A stretch of DNA of 6,134 bases from Actinomycetes bacterium (GCA_023389315.1 JAEWEQ010000040.1:1-6134), one strand, 5' to 3'. Positions 1 to 6,134 are shown, counted from the stretch's first letter. Notes: generated from the letters alone by a model not told the origin. Numbers and translations are program-made.

Positions 1-156
1 TCTATCCGCTACAGTCAGACTAACGAAACGGACACACGTGTCAGCTATGTGGGCGACACGGTGCGCCCGCTATCGGCGTCGCAAGTGCTATCCCTGTCGG
101 TAGCGAACTGCGACGCTTTCCTAGCGGGGTTCCCGACAGAAAGTATTAGTCCATGA
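1..156 (+). CDS. C-terminal end of an unrecognised protein, 5' end outside the window
   Basis: Reading frame 1 is open from the first base and gives 51 residues before a TGA at 154-156. The stop overlaps the oppB start as ATGA, the arrangement typical of translationally coupled operon genes. The other two forward frames contain stops here, and about 63% of third positions in this frame are G or C (32 of 51 codons), compatible with coding. The tail is soluble-looking, with the segments VSYVGDTVRPLSASQ and ANCDAFLAGFP; it has one cysteine and no obvious membrane helix. I do not recognise the family. It does not resemble the C-terminus of a family 5 substrate-binding protein, which would be the usual neighbour upstream of oppB. 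A 51-codon open frame can arise by chance, so the overlap with oppB is the main support. The function is unknown; co-transcription with the transporter is inferred from the overlap only. Confidence 0.55.
   Translation, partial: SIRYSQTNETDTRVSYVGDTVRPLSASQVLSLSVANCDAFLAGFPTESISP
76..116 (+). other. Bulged hairpin just upstream of oppB
   Basis: Positions 76-83 (GCGTCGCA) pair perfectly with 109-116 (TGCGACGC). Inside this, G85-T86 pair with A107-C108, and 87-92 pair with 99-104 with one G-T wobble. The loop is 6 nt (93-98), and A84 and G105-A106 are bulged. The right arm is followed by TTTCCT. The hairpin ends 36 nt before the oppB ATG and lies inside the apparent upstream reading frame. It could be a weak terminator or attenuator, an RNA processing site, or chance structure in coding DNA. 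No folding energy was computed. Confidence 0.45.
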
Positions 157-1136
157 TCTACTACCTGGCGCGCAGGTTAGCGAATTACGCTGTGCTGCTT
201 TTCATCGCAGTTTCAATAGCGTACTTGGTTGCTTCCTCAACAATGGATCCGCGCACCTTGTTTGATCTGTCTGACCCAACACGAGACTGGGCAGCTATCG
301 AACAGATGCTGGTTAAATACAACATCTCTCGCTCCGTCCCCATATTGGAGCGCTACCAGATTTGGCTTACCAAGATTGTGACTTCTTGGGACTGGGGTGT
401 CACCCCGCAGGGTGAAGACGTGGGTGGCATTATCGCAATCCGCATTTGGGTGTCGTTGCGCCTAATCATTTTGGGTTCCATTATCGGCATGGTGGGAGGC
501 GTTGCCCTGGGGGCTTGGACCGCGGCGCGTCAGTACAAGATGTCCGACCGGGTATTTTCCCTCTTGGCTCTGATTATTATCTCTACTCCGACCATCGTGC
601 TCGCCACCTTGCTGCAGATCGGCGCCACCCGCTTCAACTTAGCTACCGGCACCGAATTTTTTGAGTTCATCGGTGAAACCGGGCGGCACGGGGACTATTT
701 CGGGGCGGCCTTCTTTGACCGTTTGCAGCACTTATTGCTACCAACCATCTCCATGTCGCTAAATGGTATCGCCGCGTATTCGCGTTATCAGCGAAACATG
801 ATGCTCGATACTTTGGGGGCCGATTACGTGCGTACCGCCCGTGCCAAAGGGCTGGTTAAATCTGCTGCGGTGCGCCGCCACGCGTTGCGCACCTCCTTGG
901 TACCCATGGCCACTATGTTCGCTTTCGCCGTTGCCGGCCTGTTCCTGGGCGCTACCGTAACCGAGCAGGTTTTCGCCTGGCACGGTATGGGCATCTACGG
1001 TGTGCAGGCCATCAATGGGCAGGACATTAACGGCACCGCCGCGGTGGTGGCTTTCTCCGGGGTATGTACCCTCACCGGTGCGTTACTTTCTGACGTGCTA
1101 ACCGTGATCGTTGACCCGCGTGTGAGAGTGAGCTGA
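153..1136 (+). CDS. oppB: Peptide ABC transporter permease OppB/DppB
   Basis: One of the two membrane subunits that form the translocation channel of an oligopeptide or dipeptide importer. The 327 residues begin with the family-typical MIYYLARRLANY, then a first membrane helix (about 9-27), an extracellular stretch containing WDWGVTPQG (80-87), and further helices at about 101-122, 134-156, 192-210, 250-270 and 295-318. The cytoplasmic EAA coupling loop, which docks on the ATPase, is clear at about 225-251 (YVRTARAKGL through to RTSLVP, with G233). The length is normal for the family (about 305-330). The start at 153 gives the canonical N-terminus. It has only a weak Shine-Dalgarno (AGAAAG, 138-143) and overlaps the upstream stop, so coupled translation is plausible. 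The gene is followed after 5 nt by oppC. The transported ligand cannot be read from this subunit; peptide is the default for the family, and other small ligands such as nickel are possible. Confidence 0.95.
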   Translation: MIYYLARRLANYAVLLFIAVSIAYLVASSTMDPRTLFDLSDPTRDWAAIEQMLVKYNISRSVPILERYQIWLTKIVTSWDWGVTPQGEDVGGIIAIRIWVSLRLIILGSIIGMVGGVALGAWTAARQYKMSDRVFSLLALIIISTPTIVLATLLQIGATRFNLATGTEFFEFIGETGRHGDYFGAAFFDRLQHLLLPTISMSLNGIAAYSRYQRNMMLDTLGADYVRTARAKGLVKSAAVRRHALRTSLVPMATMFAFAVAGLFLGATVTEQVFAWHGMGIYGVQAINGQDINGTAAVVAFSGVCTLTGALLSDVLTVIVDPRVRVS

Positions 1137-1141
1137 GCCGT

Positions 1142-2104
1142 ATGTCCCAAAACGTGCATCCAGACCAGTTGGTTGACGCCACTGAAATGAACGAGGACGA
1201 TCGGATTACCTCCGCCGAAACGGAGGAAGCGGGTGCGAAACAACTCACCCGGGGTGCTCTAGTTCGGCGTCGGTTCTGGCGCTCCAAGATCTCCCGTATC
1301 GGCGTAATCGGCTTCTCCCTCATCGTCTTGCTAGCGATTATTGGTCCGTATATTTCACCGTGGGACTACAAGGAAGTCGATTCCACTTCCTTCCTTAAAC
1401 CCCCTTCCGCTGATCACTGGCTGGGTACTACCCAGGGGGGTAATGACGTCCTCGCCATGACTTTGGAGGGTTTGCGAAAGTCCTTGATTATCGGTGCGGC
1501 GGTAGCGTTAATCCAGACTTTCCTGTCCGCGGTCATTGGTTCGTCCGCCGCCTACTTCGGCAAGATTGTGGATAAGACCCTGCTGTGGATTATTGACTTA
1601 CTGCTGGTGATCCCATCCTTCTTACTGATCGCGGTAATCTCACAACGATCGAAGGGGTCAAACGGATCAGTCCTAGTGTTGATCTTGCTGCTGGCGGCTT
1701 TCGGGTGGATGCTTTCTGCCCGCGTGGTACGCTCCATGACACTATCGGTCAAGAACTACGAGTATGTAACCGCCGCTAAATACATGTCGGTTCCTTCTTA
1801 CGTGATCGTTGGAAAACACATCATTCCGAACGTGGCTTCCTACCTGATTATTGATGCTGCCCTCGGATTCGTGGGCGCGGTTATGTCAGAGACAGTACTG
1901 TCCTACTTCGGTTTCGGGGTGCAGTCGCCGGAAACCTCGTTAGGTACTTTGATTGCGGAAGGCCAGACCATGGCGACCACCTTCCCGTGGATTTTCTTGG
2001 CCCCTGCAACGCTTTTGACCTTAACTTTGATTTTTGTGAACTTCATTGGCGATGGTCTGCGCGATGCCATCGACCCGTCGTCTAAGTCGGGAGGACAAGC
2101 ATGA
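1142..2104 (+). CDS. oppC: Peptide ABC transporter permease OppC/DppC
   Basis: The partner of OppB in the membrane channel. The 320 residues comprise a long charged cytoplasmic N-terminus (1-50, acidic and then Arg-rich RRRFWRSK), a first helix (about 51-71), the extracellular family motif LGTTQGGNDVLA (94-105, corresponding to LGTDxxGRDxxSR), and helices at about 113-137, 146-167, 177-196, 231-257 and 282-303. The EAA coupling loop spans about 208-230 (YVTAAKYMS to KHIIPN). Its usually conserved glycine appears to be replaced by Ser216. The end of the protein has the family-typical FIGDGLRDAIDP (301-311). The start lies 5 nt after the oppB stop with only weak GAG-type Shine-Dalgarno bases, so translation may depend on ribosomes arriving from oppB. 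An in-frame Met at residue 16 is a less likely start. The TGA stop overlaps the ATPase start as ATGA. Confidence 0.95.
   Translation: MSQNVHPDQLVDATEMNEDDRITSAETEEAGAKQLTRGALVRRRFWRSKISRIGVIGFSLIVLLAIIGPYISPWDYKEVDSTSFLKPPSADHWLGTTQGGNDVLAMTLEGLRKSLIIGAAVALIQTFLSAVIGSSAAYFGKIVDKTLLWIIDLLLVIPSFLLIAVISQRSKGSNGSVLVLILLLAAFGWMLSARVVRSMTLSVKNYEYVTAAKYMSVPSYVIVGKHIIPNVASYLIIDAALGFVGAVMSETVLSYFGFGVQSPETSLGTLIAEGQTMATTFPWIFLAPATLLTLTLIFVNFIGDGLRDAIDPSSKSGGQA
2090..2094 (+). promoter_or_regulatory. Shine-Dalgarno of the fused ATPase gene
   Basis: GGAGG (within GGGAGGA, 2089-2095) lies 6 nt before the ATG at 2101, inside the last codons of oppC. It fixes the start of the ATPase gene and is much stronger than the sites in front of oppB and oppC, so the ATPase can probably be initiated independently as well as by coupling. 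Confidence 0.8.
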
Positions 2105-4242
2105 GCCGCGCTACTAAACGTAGTCGTGATCGCGAACCGATTCCGGAGCGCAAACCGGGTGTGCCGGTACTGCAGGTAACCGACCTCAACGTATCTTTCC
2201 CCTCCGAGGACGGGGTGGTTCACGCCGTGCGGGGTGTGAACTTAGAAGTCAACAGTGGTGAAGTGCTGGGGATCGTGGGGGAGTCTGGTTCCGGTAAGTC
2301 AGTAACCTCCATGGCGGTTATGGGGCTACTGGACGAAAGCGCCAGGATCAGCGGTTCAGTGAAACTGCACGGAACTGAAATCTTGGGCAAATCTGACTGG
2401 TGGATGTCCCAGATTCGCGGCAAGCGCATCGCCATGGTTTTCCAAGACCCACTGTCAGCGTTAACCCCGGTGTACACCATTGGGGATCAGATCATTGAAG
2501 CGCTTACCATCCACCAGAAAATGTCGAAGGAAGCGGCTCGGGCGCGCGCCATCGAGCTGCTGGAGCTGGTGGGAATCCCCAACCCGAAAGTCCGGTTGAA
2601 GGCCTTTCCGCACGAGTTCTCTGGTGGCATGCGCCAGCGCGTAATGATCGCTATTGCGATTGCCAATGATCCTGATTTAATCATCGCGGATGAACCCACC
2701 ACCGCTTTGGACGTAACCATTCAGGCACAGATTCTGGAGCTACTTAAGACCGCCCAAAAAGAAACCGGGGCTGCCGTCATTATGATCACTCACGACCTGG
2801 GGGTGGTAGCTGGGATGGCGGACCGGGTGAACGTGATGTATGCGGGCCGGTGTGTGGAATCGGGCACGGTAGATGACATCTTCTACCACTCCACCATGCC
2901 TTACACCATCGGCTTGCTTGGCTCCTTACCGCGGCCAGACATTGATAAGACCGAATCTTTAGCAACGGTTGATGGTAACCCGCCTTCCATGTTGAAAGCG
3001 CCGACCACGTGTCCGTTCATGCCGCGATGCCCGTTGGCGATTGAAGCCTGCGGTAAAGGTGAACCCGACTTCGTGTTGTCCCCGAATGATCATTCCGACA
3101 CCACCGGCATTGAACACAAGGTGGCCTGCGTACGCGCCGGGGAGATTGACAAGGGAGATTGGACCCATAAGGACATCTTCCCGATTCCTCCGGCTCACAA
3201 ACCGGCCATCCCGCTGGGCGAGCGGCAAAGCCGCGAGCAGGTGCTGAAAGTGGAGAACCTGCGCAAATACTTCCCCTTGATGAAGGGAGCGGTATTTAAG
3301 CGTCAGGTGGGTACGGTCCACGCGGTTGACGACATTAGTTTGGATATCCGCGCCGGGGAGACCCTGGGTCTGGTGGGTGAATCCGGCTGTGGTAAGACCA
3401 CCACCTTGCTGGAGATTTTGAACCTAGACGCACCTCAAGATGGCAAGATCGTGGTGCTAGGTAAAGAATCTGGGGATATGACTCGCAGTGAGCGCCGACA
3501 GGTGCGGCAAGATCTGCAGGTGGTGTTCCAAGACCCGATGGCTTCGTTGGATCCGCGTATGCCGATCTCAGATATTTTGGCTGAGCCATTGCGCTATAAC
3601 GGGTATGACAAATCCAAGATTAACTCCCGCCTGCGTGAGCTAATGGAACTGGTGGGGTTGGAACCAGCCCACCTGAATCGATACCCACGGCACTTCTCGG
3701 GCGGTCAGCGCCAACGTATCGGGATTGCCCGCGCTCTGGCTCTGGAGCCCAAACTGTTGGTGCTTGACGAACCGGTTTCAGCCCTTGACGTCTCTATCCA
3801 AGCGGGCGTGATTAACCTGCTGGAGAAACTGCGCGCTGAATTGGGATTGTCTTACCTTTTCGTAGCTCACGACCTATCGGTGGTACGTCATATCGCTGAC
3901 CGGGTGGCGGTAATGTATCTGGGTAAGATCGTGGAGTTGGGCGACGTAAGCGAGGTCTTTGACCGACCTCGCCACCCCTACACCCAGGCGCTGCTGTCGG
4001 CTATTCCGATTCCGGATCCGGAAAAGGAACGCTCGCGCGACCGAATTTTACTCAAGGGCGATCTGCCTTCCCCGGCGAACCCGCCCTCCGGTTGTCGTTT
4101 CCGAACCCGCTGCCCGAAGTTTGCGTTGCTAAACGAAAGTGATCAAGCGCGGTGTGTAAATGACTGCCCGGACTTACTTTCCGAGGACGGTGCGGACTCG
4201 GCGAATGCCTGCCATTTCCCGCAAGTGGTGGAAGTGTTCTAG
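2101..4242 (+). CDS. oppD: Fused peptide ABC transporter ATPase (OppD-OppF in one chain)
   Basis: Hydrolyses ATP at the inner face of the membrane to power OppBC. The 713 residues contain two complete nucleotide-binding domains. The first (about 23-260) has Walker A GESGSGKS (60-67), Q-loop Gln115, signature FSGGM (173-177), Walker B LIIADEP (193-199, Glu198) and switch His231. The second (about 381-620) has Walker A GESGCGKT (426-433), Q-loop Gln477, signature FSGGQ (532-536), Walker B LLVLDEP (552-558, Glu557) and switch His590. Both sites therefore look catalytically intact. Each domain is followed by an oligopeptide-transporter C-terminal extension (oligo_HPY type) with cysteines: Cys304, 310, 317 and 343 after the first, and Cys665, 671, 685, 689 and 704 after the second. 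A Pro-rich linker (about 350-380) joins the halves. In enteric bacteria these are two separate genes of about 330 residues each; the fused form is common in actinobacteria, including the mycobacterial OppABCD system. The start at 2101 has a good Shine-Dalgarno and an ATGA overlap with oppC. Confidence 0.95.
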   Translation: MSRATKRSRDREPIPERKPGVPVLQVTDLNVSFPSEDGVVHAVRGVNLEVNSGEVLGIVGESGSGKSVTSMAVMGLLDESARISGSVKLHGTEILGKSDWWMSQIRGKRIAMVFQDPLSALTPVYTIGDQIIEALTIHQKMSKEAARARAIELLELVGIPNPKVRLKAFPHEFSGGMRQRVMIAIAIANDPDLIIADEPTTALDVTIQAQILELLKTAQKETGAAVIMITHDLGVVAGMADRVNVMYAGRCVESGTVDDIFYHSTMPYTIGLLGSLPRPDIDKTESLATVDGNPPSMLKAPTTCPFMPRCPLAIEACGKGEPDFVLSPNDHSDTTGIEHKVACVRAGEIDKGDWTHKDIFPIPPAHKPAIPLGERQSREQVLKVENLRKYFPLMKGAVFKRQVGTVHAVDDISLDIRAGETLGLVGESGCGKTTTLLEILNLDAPQDGKIVVLGKESGDMTRSERRQVRQDLQVVFQDPMASLDPRMPISDILAEPLRYNGYDKSKINSRLRELMELVGLEPAHLNRYPRHFSGGQRQRIGIARALALEPKLLVLDEPVSALDVSIQAGVINLLEKLRAELGLSYLFVAHDLSVVRHIADRVAVMYLGKIVELGDVSEVFDRPRHPYTQALLSAIPIPDPEKERSRDRILLKGDLPSPANPPSGCRFRTRCPKFALLNESDQARCVNDCPDLLSEDGADSANACHFPQVVEVF

Positions 4243-4251
4243 ACATTGTTG

Positions 4252-4294
4252 ACGGTCTTGGCCCCAACCGTTTGGCGGTTGGGGCCAAGACCGT
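4252..4294 (+). terminator. Perfect 19-bp hairpin after the ATPase gene, probable terminator
   Basis: The left arm (4252-4270, ACGGTCTTGGCCCCAACCG) is exactly complementary to the right arm (4276-4294), with a 5-nt loop TTTGG. It begins 9 nt after the ATPase stop codon. There is no T-run after the right arm (TAGAAG follows), so it is not a classic rho-independent terminator. Such U-less hairpins are commonly proposed as terminators in actinobacteria. It could instead protect the 3' end of the oppBC-ATPase transcript or only partly reduce read-through into oppA. Confidence 0.75.
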
Positions 4295-4333
4295 TAGAAG
4301 CGGGATGCACTGCACCCAATACCGTTCGTATCT

Positions 4334-4342
4334 TGATATAAA
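4334..4342 (+). promoter_or_regulatory. Candidate extended -10 promoter for oppA
   Basis: TGATATAAA reads as TG-N-TATAAA, an extended -10 box with five of six matches to TATAAT. No good -35 lies at 16-18 bp, as is often tolerated with extended -10 promoters. Transcription would begin near 4349, giving a leader of roughly 170 nt that includes the 4363-4390 hairpin. The call rests on motif and position only. Confidence 0.4.
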
Positions 4343-4362
4343 GATTGCGATTCGGTCAAGAC

Positions 4363-4390
4363 GCCGTCCCAAGCAATGGTCAGGGACGGC
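4363..4390 (+). repeat. 8-bp inverted repeat in the oppA leader
   Basis: GCCGTCCC (4363-4370) and GGGACGGC (4383-4390) are perfect inverted copies separated by 12 nt (4371-4382). No T-run follows. If transcription starts near 4349, this forms a stable hairpin near the 5' end of the oppA mRNA, where it could stabilise the transcript or act as an attenuator. Alternatively, with 20 bp between arm centres, it could be a regulator operator. Its role is unknown. Confidence 0.5.
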
Positions 4391-4505
4391 CTGCGCATTG
4401 ATGCTCGGTTACATTTATCCTTAATGCCTCATCCCAAGTGCTCCCACACGGGACCATAACCAACACGGACATTGTGGGCGGGGTATCCAATGAACCATTA
4501 ACTAT

Positions 4506-4510
4506 GGAGG
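4506..4510 (+). promoter_or_regulatory. Shine-Dalgarno of oppA
   Basis: GGAGG lies 7 nt before the GTG at 4518. It decides in favour of this GTG start, because no ATG in the frame is followed by a signal peptide. Confidence 0.85.
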
Positions 4511-4517
4511 TTAGATA

Positions 4518-6134
4518 GTGAAGCGCTCGATTCACGTCGTAGCTGCGCTCGCTACTGCCGCCGCCCTAGCCCTCACCGGCTGCGGTGGTGGTAGCAGTGA
4601 TTCTCAGGGCGGCAGCGGTAAGGTAGATGAAACGGCTGCCGATATTCAAATCAACCAGCAGGACCGCGCTAACTTGAAGCAAGGTGGCGAACTGCGTTGG
4701 GCCATCGGGGAGTTCCCGGTGAACTGGAACCGTTCGCACCAAAACGGCAACAGCAAGGATACCGGTACCATCGTCGATGATTTCATGGGTCCTCGTAACA
4801 TCCTGTCGGATGCTGAAGGTAAAATCACCATGAATCCGCTGTACGTGGAATCCGCTGACGTGGAACCCGGGCCTCCGCAGGTAGTGAAGCTGAAGCTTAA
4901 CAAGGAAGCTAAGTGGAACAATGGTGACCCCATCACCTGGGAAGACTACCAGGCTACCTGGAAAGCTCTCAGCGGTGAGAACAAAGAGTTCGAAGCTGCT
5001 AGCACCGACGGCTATAATCAAGTGGCATCGGTGGAAAAAGGCGCCGACGAATATGAAGTAGTTATCACCTACAAGGAAGCTTCCCCCGACTGGCAGTCCA
5101 CCTGGTCTACTGTGCATAACAAGAACGCGGTGAAGGATCCCGAGACGTTCAACAATGGCCAAAAAGAAGCCCCGAACATGGACTGGTTGGCCGGCCCCTT
5201 CGTGGTGGCGGAAAACGGGATCGATAAGGCACAAAAGACCGTAACCCTGGTACCGAATGACAAGTGGTGGGGTGAGAAGCCGCTGCTTGACAAAGTTATC
5301 TTCCGTGAAATCAAAGACTCCGGTGCTGCTGCCACCGCTTTCGCTAACAAAGAAATCGACGTGGTAGACGGCCTCATCAACGCTGACCAGACCACCAAGG
5401 TCCAGCAGCGTCCCGACGGTGAACTGCGCCAGTCCTCCGGTTACACCTGGCGTCACTTCACCTTCAACTCCAAGCACGGGGTGCTCGCTGACCAGGCTGT
5501 TCGCCAAGCCATTGTTAAGGGCATCAACCGCGAAGCCATCGCCAAGTCTGACCTGGCTGGCATGCCGATTGAAGATGTCTCCAAGCTGATGATTGGCAAC
5601 CACTTCTTCAAGCCCGGTCAAGACGGATACCAGGACAACACCGGCGACTACGCTTACAACCCAGAAGCTGCTGGCAAGGAACTCGATGCACTGGGTTGGA
5701 AACTCGAGGACGGTAAAGAATACCGCACCAAGGACGGTAAGGAACTGGAGTTCAGCTACCTCATGCTTTCCGGTATCCCCACCTCTGAAAATGAAGGCAA
5801 GCTGCTGCAGGCCGATATGAAGAAGATCGGCGTTAAGGTAACCATGGATGCTCAGGCACCCGATAAGTTCCAGGACATCCTCACCAACCGCTCCTTCGGC
5901 GTGATCGCCTTCGCCTGGGTATCGACGATCTTCCCGATGGCGAACGTAGGCCAGATCTACGGCTGCGAATCTAACTCCAACTACACCAGCGTGTGCTCTG
6001 ACAAGATCACCGAACTGACCAAGAAGATCGACACCGAACTCGATCACGCCAAGCGTATTGAGCTGACCAACGAAGTTGACAAGGTTATCTGGGATGAAGT
6101 CATGACGGTTCCCCTGTACCTGCGTCGTAACTTC
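4518..6134 (+). CDS. oppA: Peptide-binding lipoprotein OppA (solute-binding protein family 5), 3' end outside the window
   Basis: The extracytoplasmic receptor of the importer. The frame from the GTG at 4518 is open to the last base (539 codons, no stop). The N-terminus is a lipoprotein signal: KR near the start, a hydrophobic stretch (about 5-19), and the lipobox LTGC with lipidated Cys22, followed by a Gly/Ser-rich tether. The rest matches family 5 binding proteins: KWNNGDPITWEDY (132-144, the family's 'hdGtplTAeDV' region), WLAGPF (223-228), RQAIVKGINREAI (329-341), NPEAAGKELDALGW (381-394) and VPLYLRRNF (531-539) near the usual C-terminus, so only a few tens of residues should be missing. 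Cys483 and Cys493 are the only other cysteines and may form a disulfide. No TTA, CTA or TCA codon occurs from codon 18 to about codon 510, suggesting high expression. The gene lies downstream of its permease genes with its own ribosome binding site and probably its own promoter. The ligand is not determinable; peptide is the family default. Confidence 0.93.
   Translation, partial: MKRSIHVVAALATAAALALTGCGGGSSDSQGGSGKVDETAADIQINQQDRANLKQGGELRWAIGEFPVNWNRSHQNGNSKDTGTIVDDFMGPRNILSDAEGKITMNPLYVESADVEPGPPQVVKLKLNKEAKWNNGDPITWEDYQATWKALSGENKEFEAASTDGYNQVASVEKGADEYEVVITYKEASPDWQSTWSTVHNKNAVKDPETFNNGQKEAPNMDWLAGPFVVAENGIDKAQKTVTLVPNDKWWGEKPLLDKVIFREIKDSGAAATAFANKEIDVVDGLINADQTTKVQQRPDGELRQSSGYTWRHFTFNSKHGVLADQAVRQAIVKGINREAIAKSDLAGMPIEDVSKLMIGNHFFKPGQDGYQDNTGDYAYNPEAAGKELDALGWKLEDGKEYRTKDGKELEFSYLMLSGIPTSENEGKLLQADMKKIGVKVTMDAQAPDKFQDILTNRSFGVIAFAWVSTIFPMANVGQIYGCESNSNYTSVCSDKITELTKKIDTELDHAKRIELTNEVDKVIWDEVMTVPLYLRRNF

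Larger units (their letters stand above)
4295..4517 (+). other. Intergenic leader region of oppA
   Basis: This stretch between the hairpin and the oppA start contains no convincing gene. It is locally more AT-rich in 4331-4355 and 4405-4426. Contents that can be pointed to are the extended -10 candidate at 4334-4342, the inverted repeat at 4363-4390, a weaker alternative -10 (TACATT, 4410-4415), and the oppA ribosome binding site. Shorter imperfect symmetries (TGCA-C-TGCA at 4306-4314; TCTTGA/TCAAGA at 4331-4336 and 4356-4361) are too weak to call operators. No known riboswitch or T-box element was recognised. Confidence 0.6.

Noticed and set aside
34..41. ACACGTGT palindrome as a possible operator
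   Set aside because: An 8-bp palindrome in the apparent coding end of the upstream gene, far from any recognisable promoter; likely chance.
1903..2223. Small - strand frame across the oppC/ATPase junction
   Set aside because: It runs opposite two strongly supported genes and its translation has no recognisable domain.
3041..3247. Small + strand frame inside the ATPase gene
   Set aside because: It lies within the well-supported fused ATPase gene in another frame, with no motif, signal or ribosome binding site to support it.
2101..4242. The fusion of OppD and OppF as an assembly or frameshift artefact
   Set aside because: The frame is continuous, the linker is clean, both halves are complete, and fused ATPases of this kind are known in actinobacterial peptide importers.
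4398..4426. TTGATG...TTAATG as a -35/-10 promoter pair for oppA
   Set aside because: The -35 is acceptable but the hexamer at the right spacing matches TATAAT poorly; the extended -10 at 4334-4342 is a better candidate.
4504..4518. A four-codon frame (ATG GAG GTT AGA TAG) whose stop overlaps the oppA GTG
   Set aside because: Its ATG immediately precedes the Shine-Dalgarno of oppA and it has no ribosome binding site of its own; it is most likely a chance product of the GGAGG sequence.
4566..6047. A 493-codon open frame on the - strand, opposite oppA
   Set aside because: It lies in the same codon register as oppA and is open only because oppA lacks TTA, CTA and TCA codons. Its product is a low-complexity mix of Val, Phe and Gly with no recognisable domain, whereas oppA has clear family motifs and a signal peptide.

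Overview
This window carries most of a peptide-type ABC importer locus (Opp/Dpp family), read entirely from the + strand. Several features suggest a Gram-positive actinobacterium of moderate GC content (about mid-50s percent by eye, not computed). The two ATPases are fused in one 713-residue polypeptide. The permeases carry actinobacterial-looking signatures such as WDWGVTPQG in OppB and LGTTQGGNDVLA in OppC. The binding protein is a lipoprotein with a GTG start. Actinomycetaceae of moderate GC (for example relatives of Varibaculum or Mobiluncus) would fit, but this is inference and no species can be named.

Layout: (1) 1-156 is the 3' end of an unrecognised gene whose stop overlaps the next start as ATGA; a 41-nt bulged hairpin lies inside it. 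(2) 153-1136 is oppB and 1142-2104 is oppC, the two membrane permeases. (3) 2101-4242 is a fused OppD-OppF ATPase, whose start overlaps the oppC stop (ATGA) and has a strong Shine-Dalgarno. (4) 4243-4517 is the only real intergenic region. It holds a perfect 19-bp hairpin 9 nt after the ATPase stop, an extended -10 promoter candidate, a second 8-bp inverted repeat and the ribosome binding site of the next gene. (5) 4518 to the window end is oppA, a substrate-binding lipoprotein cut off by the window edge after 539 codons.

How the parts work together: OppA, tethered to the outer face of the membrane, captures a peptide or similar ligand and delivers it to the OppB-OppC channel. The two nucleotide-binding domains of the fused ATPase drive translocation. 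The permease and ATPase genes are tightly packed and probably translationally coupled. oppA is set apart behind a hairpin, probably with its own promoter, and lacks TTA, CTA and TCA codons over almost its whole visible length. Both points fit a binding protein made in excess over the membrane complex.

I see no phage, transposon, CRISPR, tRNA or rRNA, and no convincing sign of a new system. The points most worth a second look are the two cysteine clusters in the fused ATPase (possible Fe-S sites), the hairpins flanking the operon, the unknown coupled upstream gene and the altered coupling loop in OppC.
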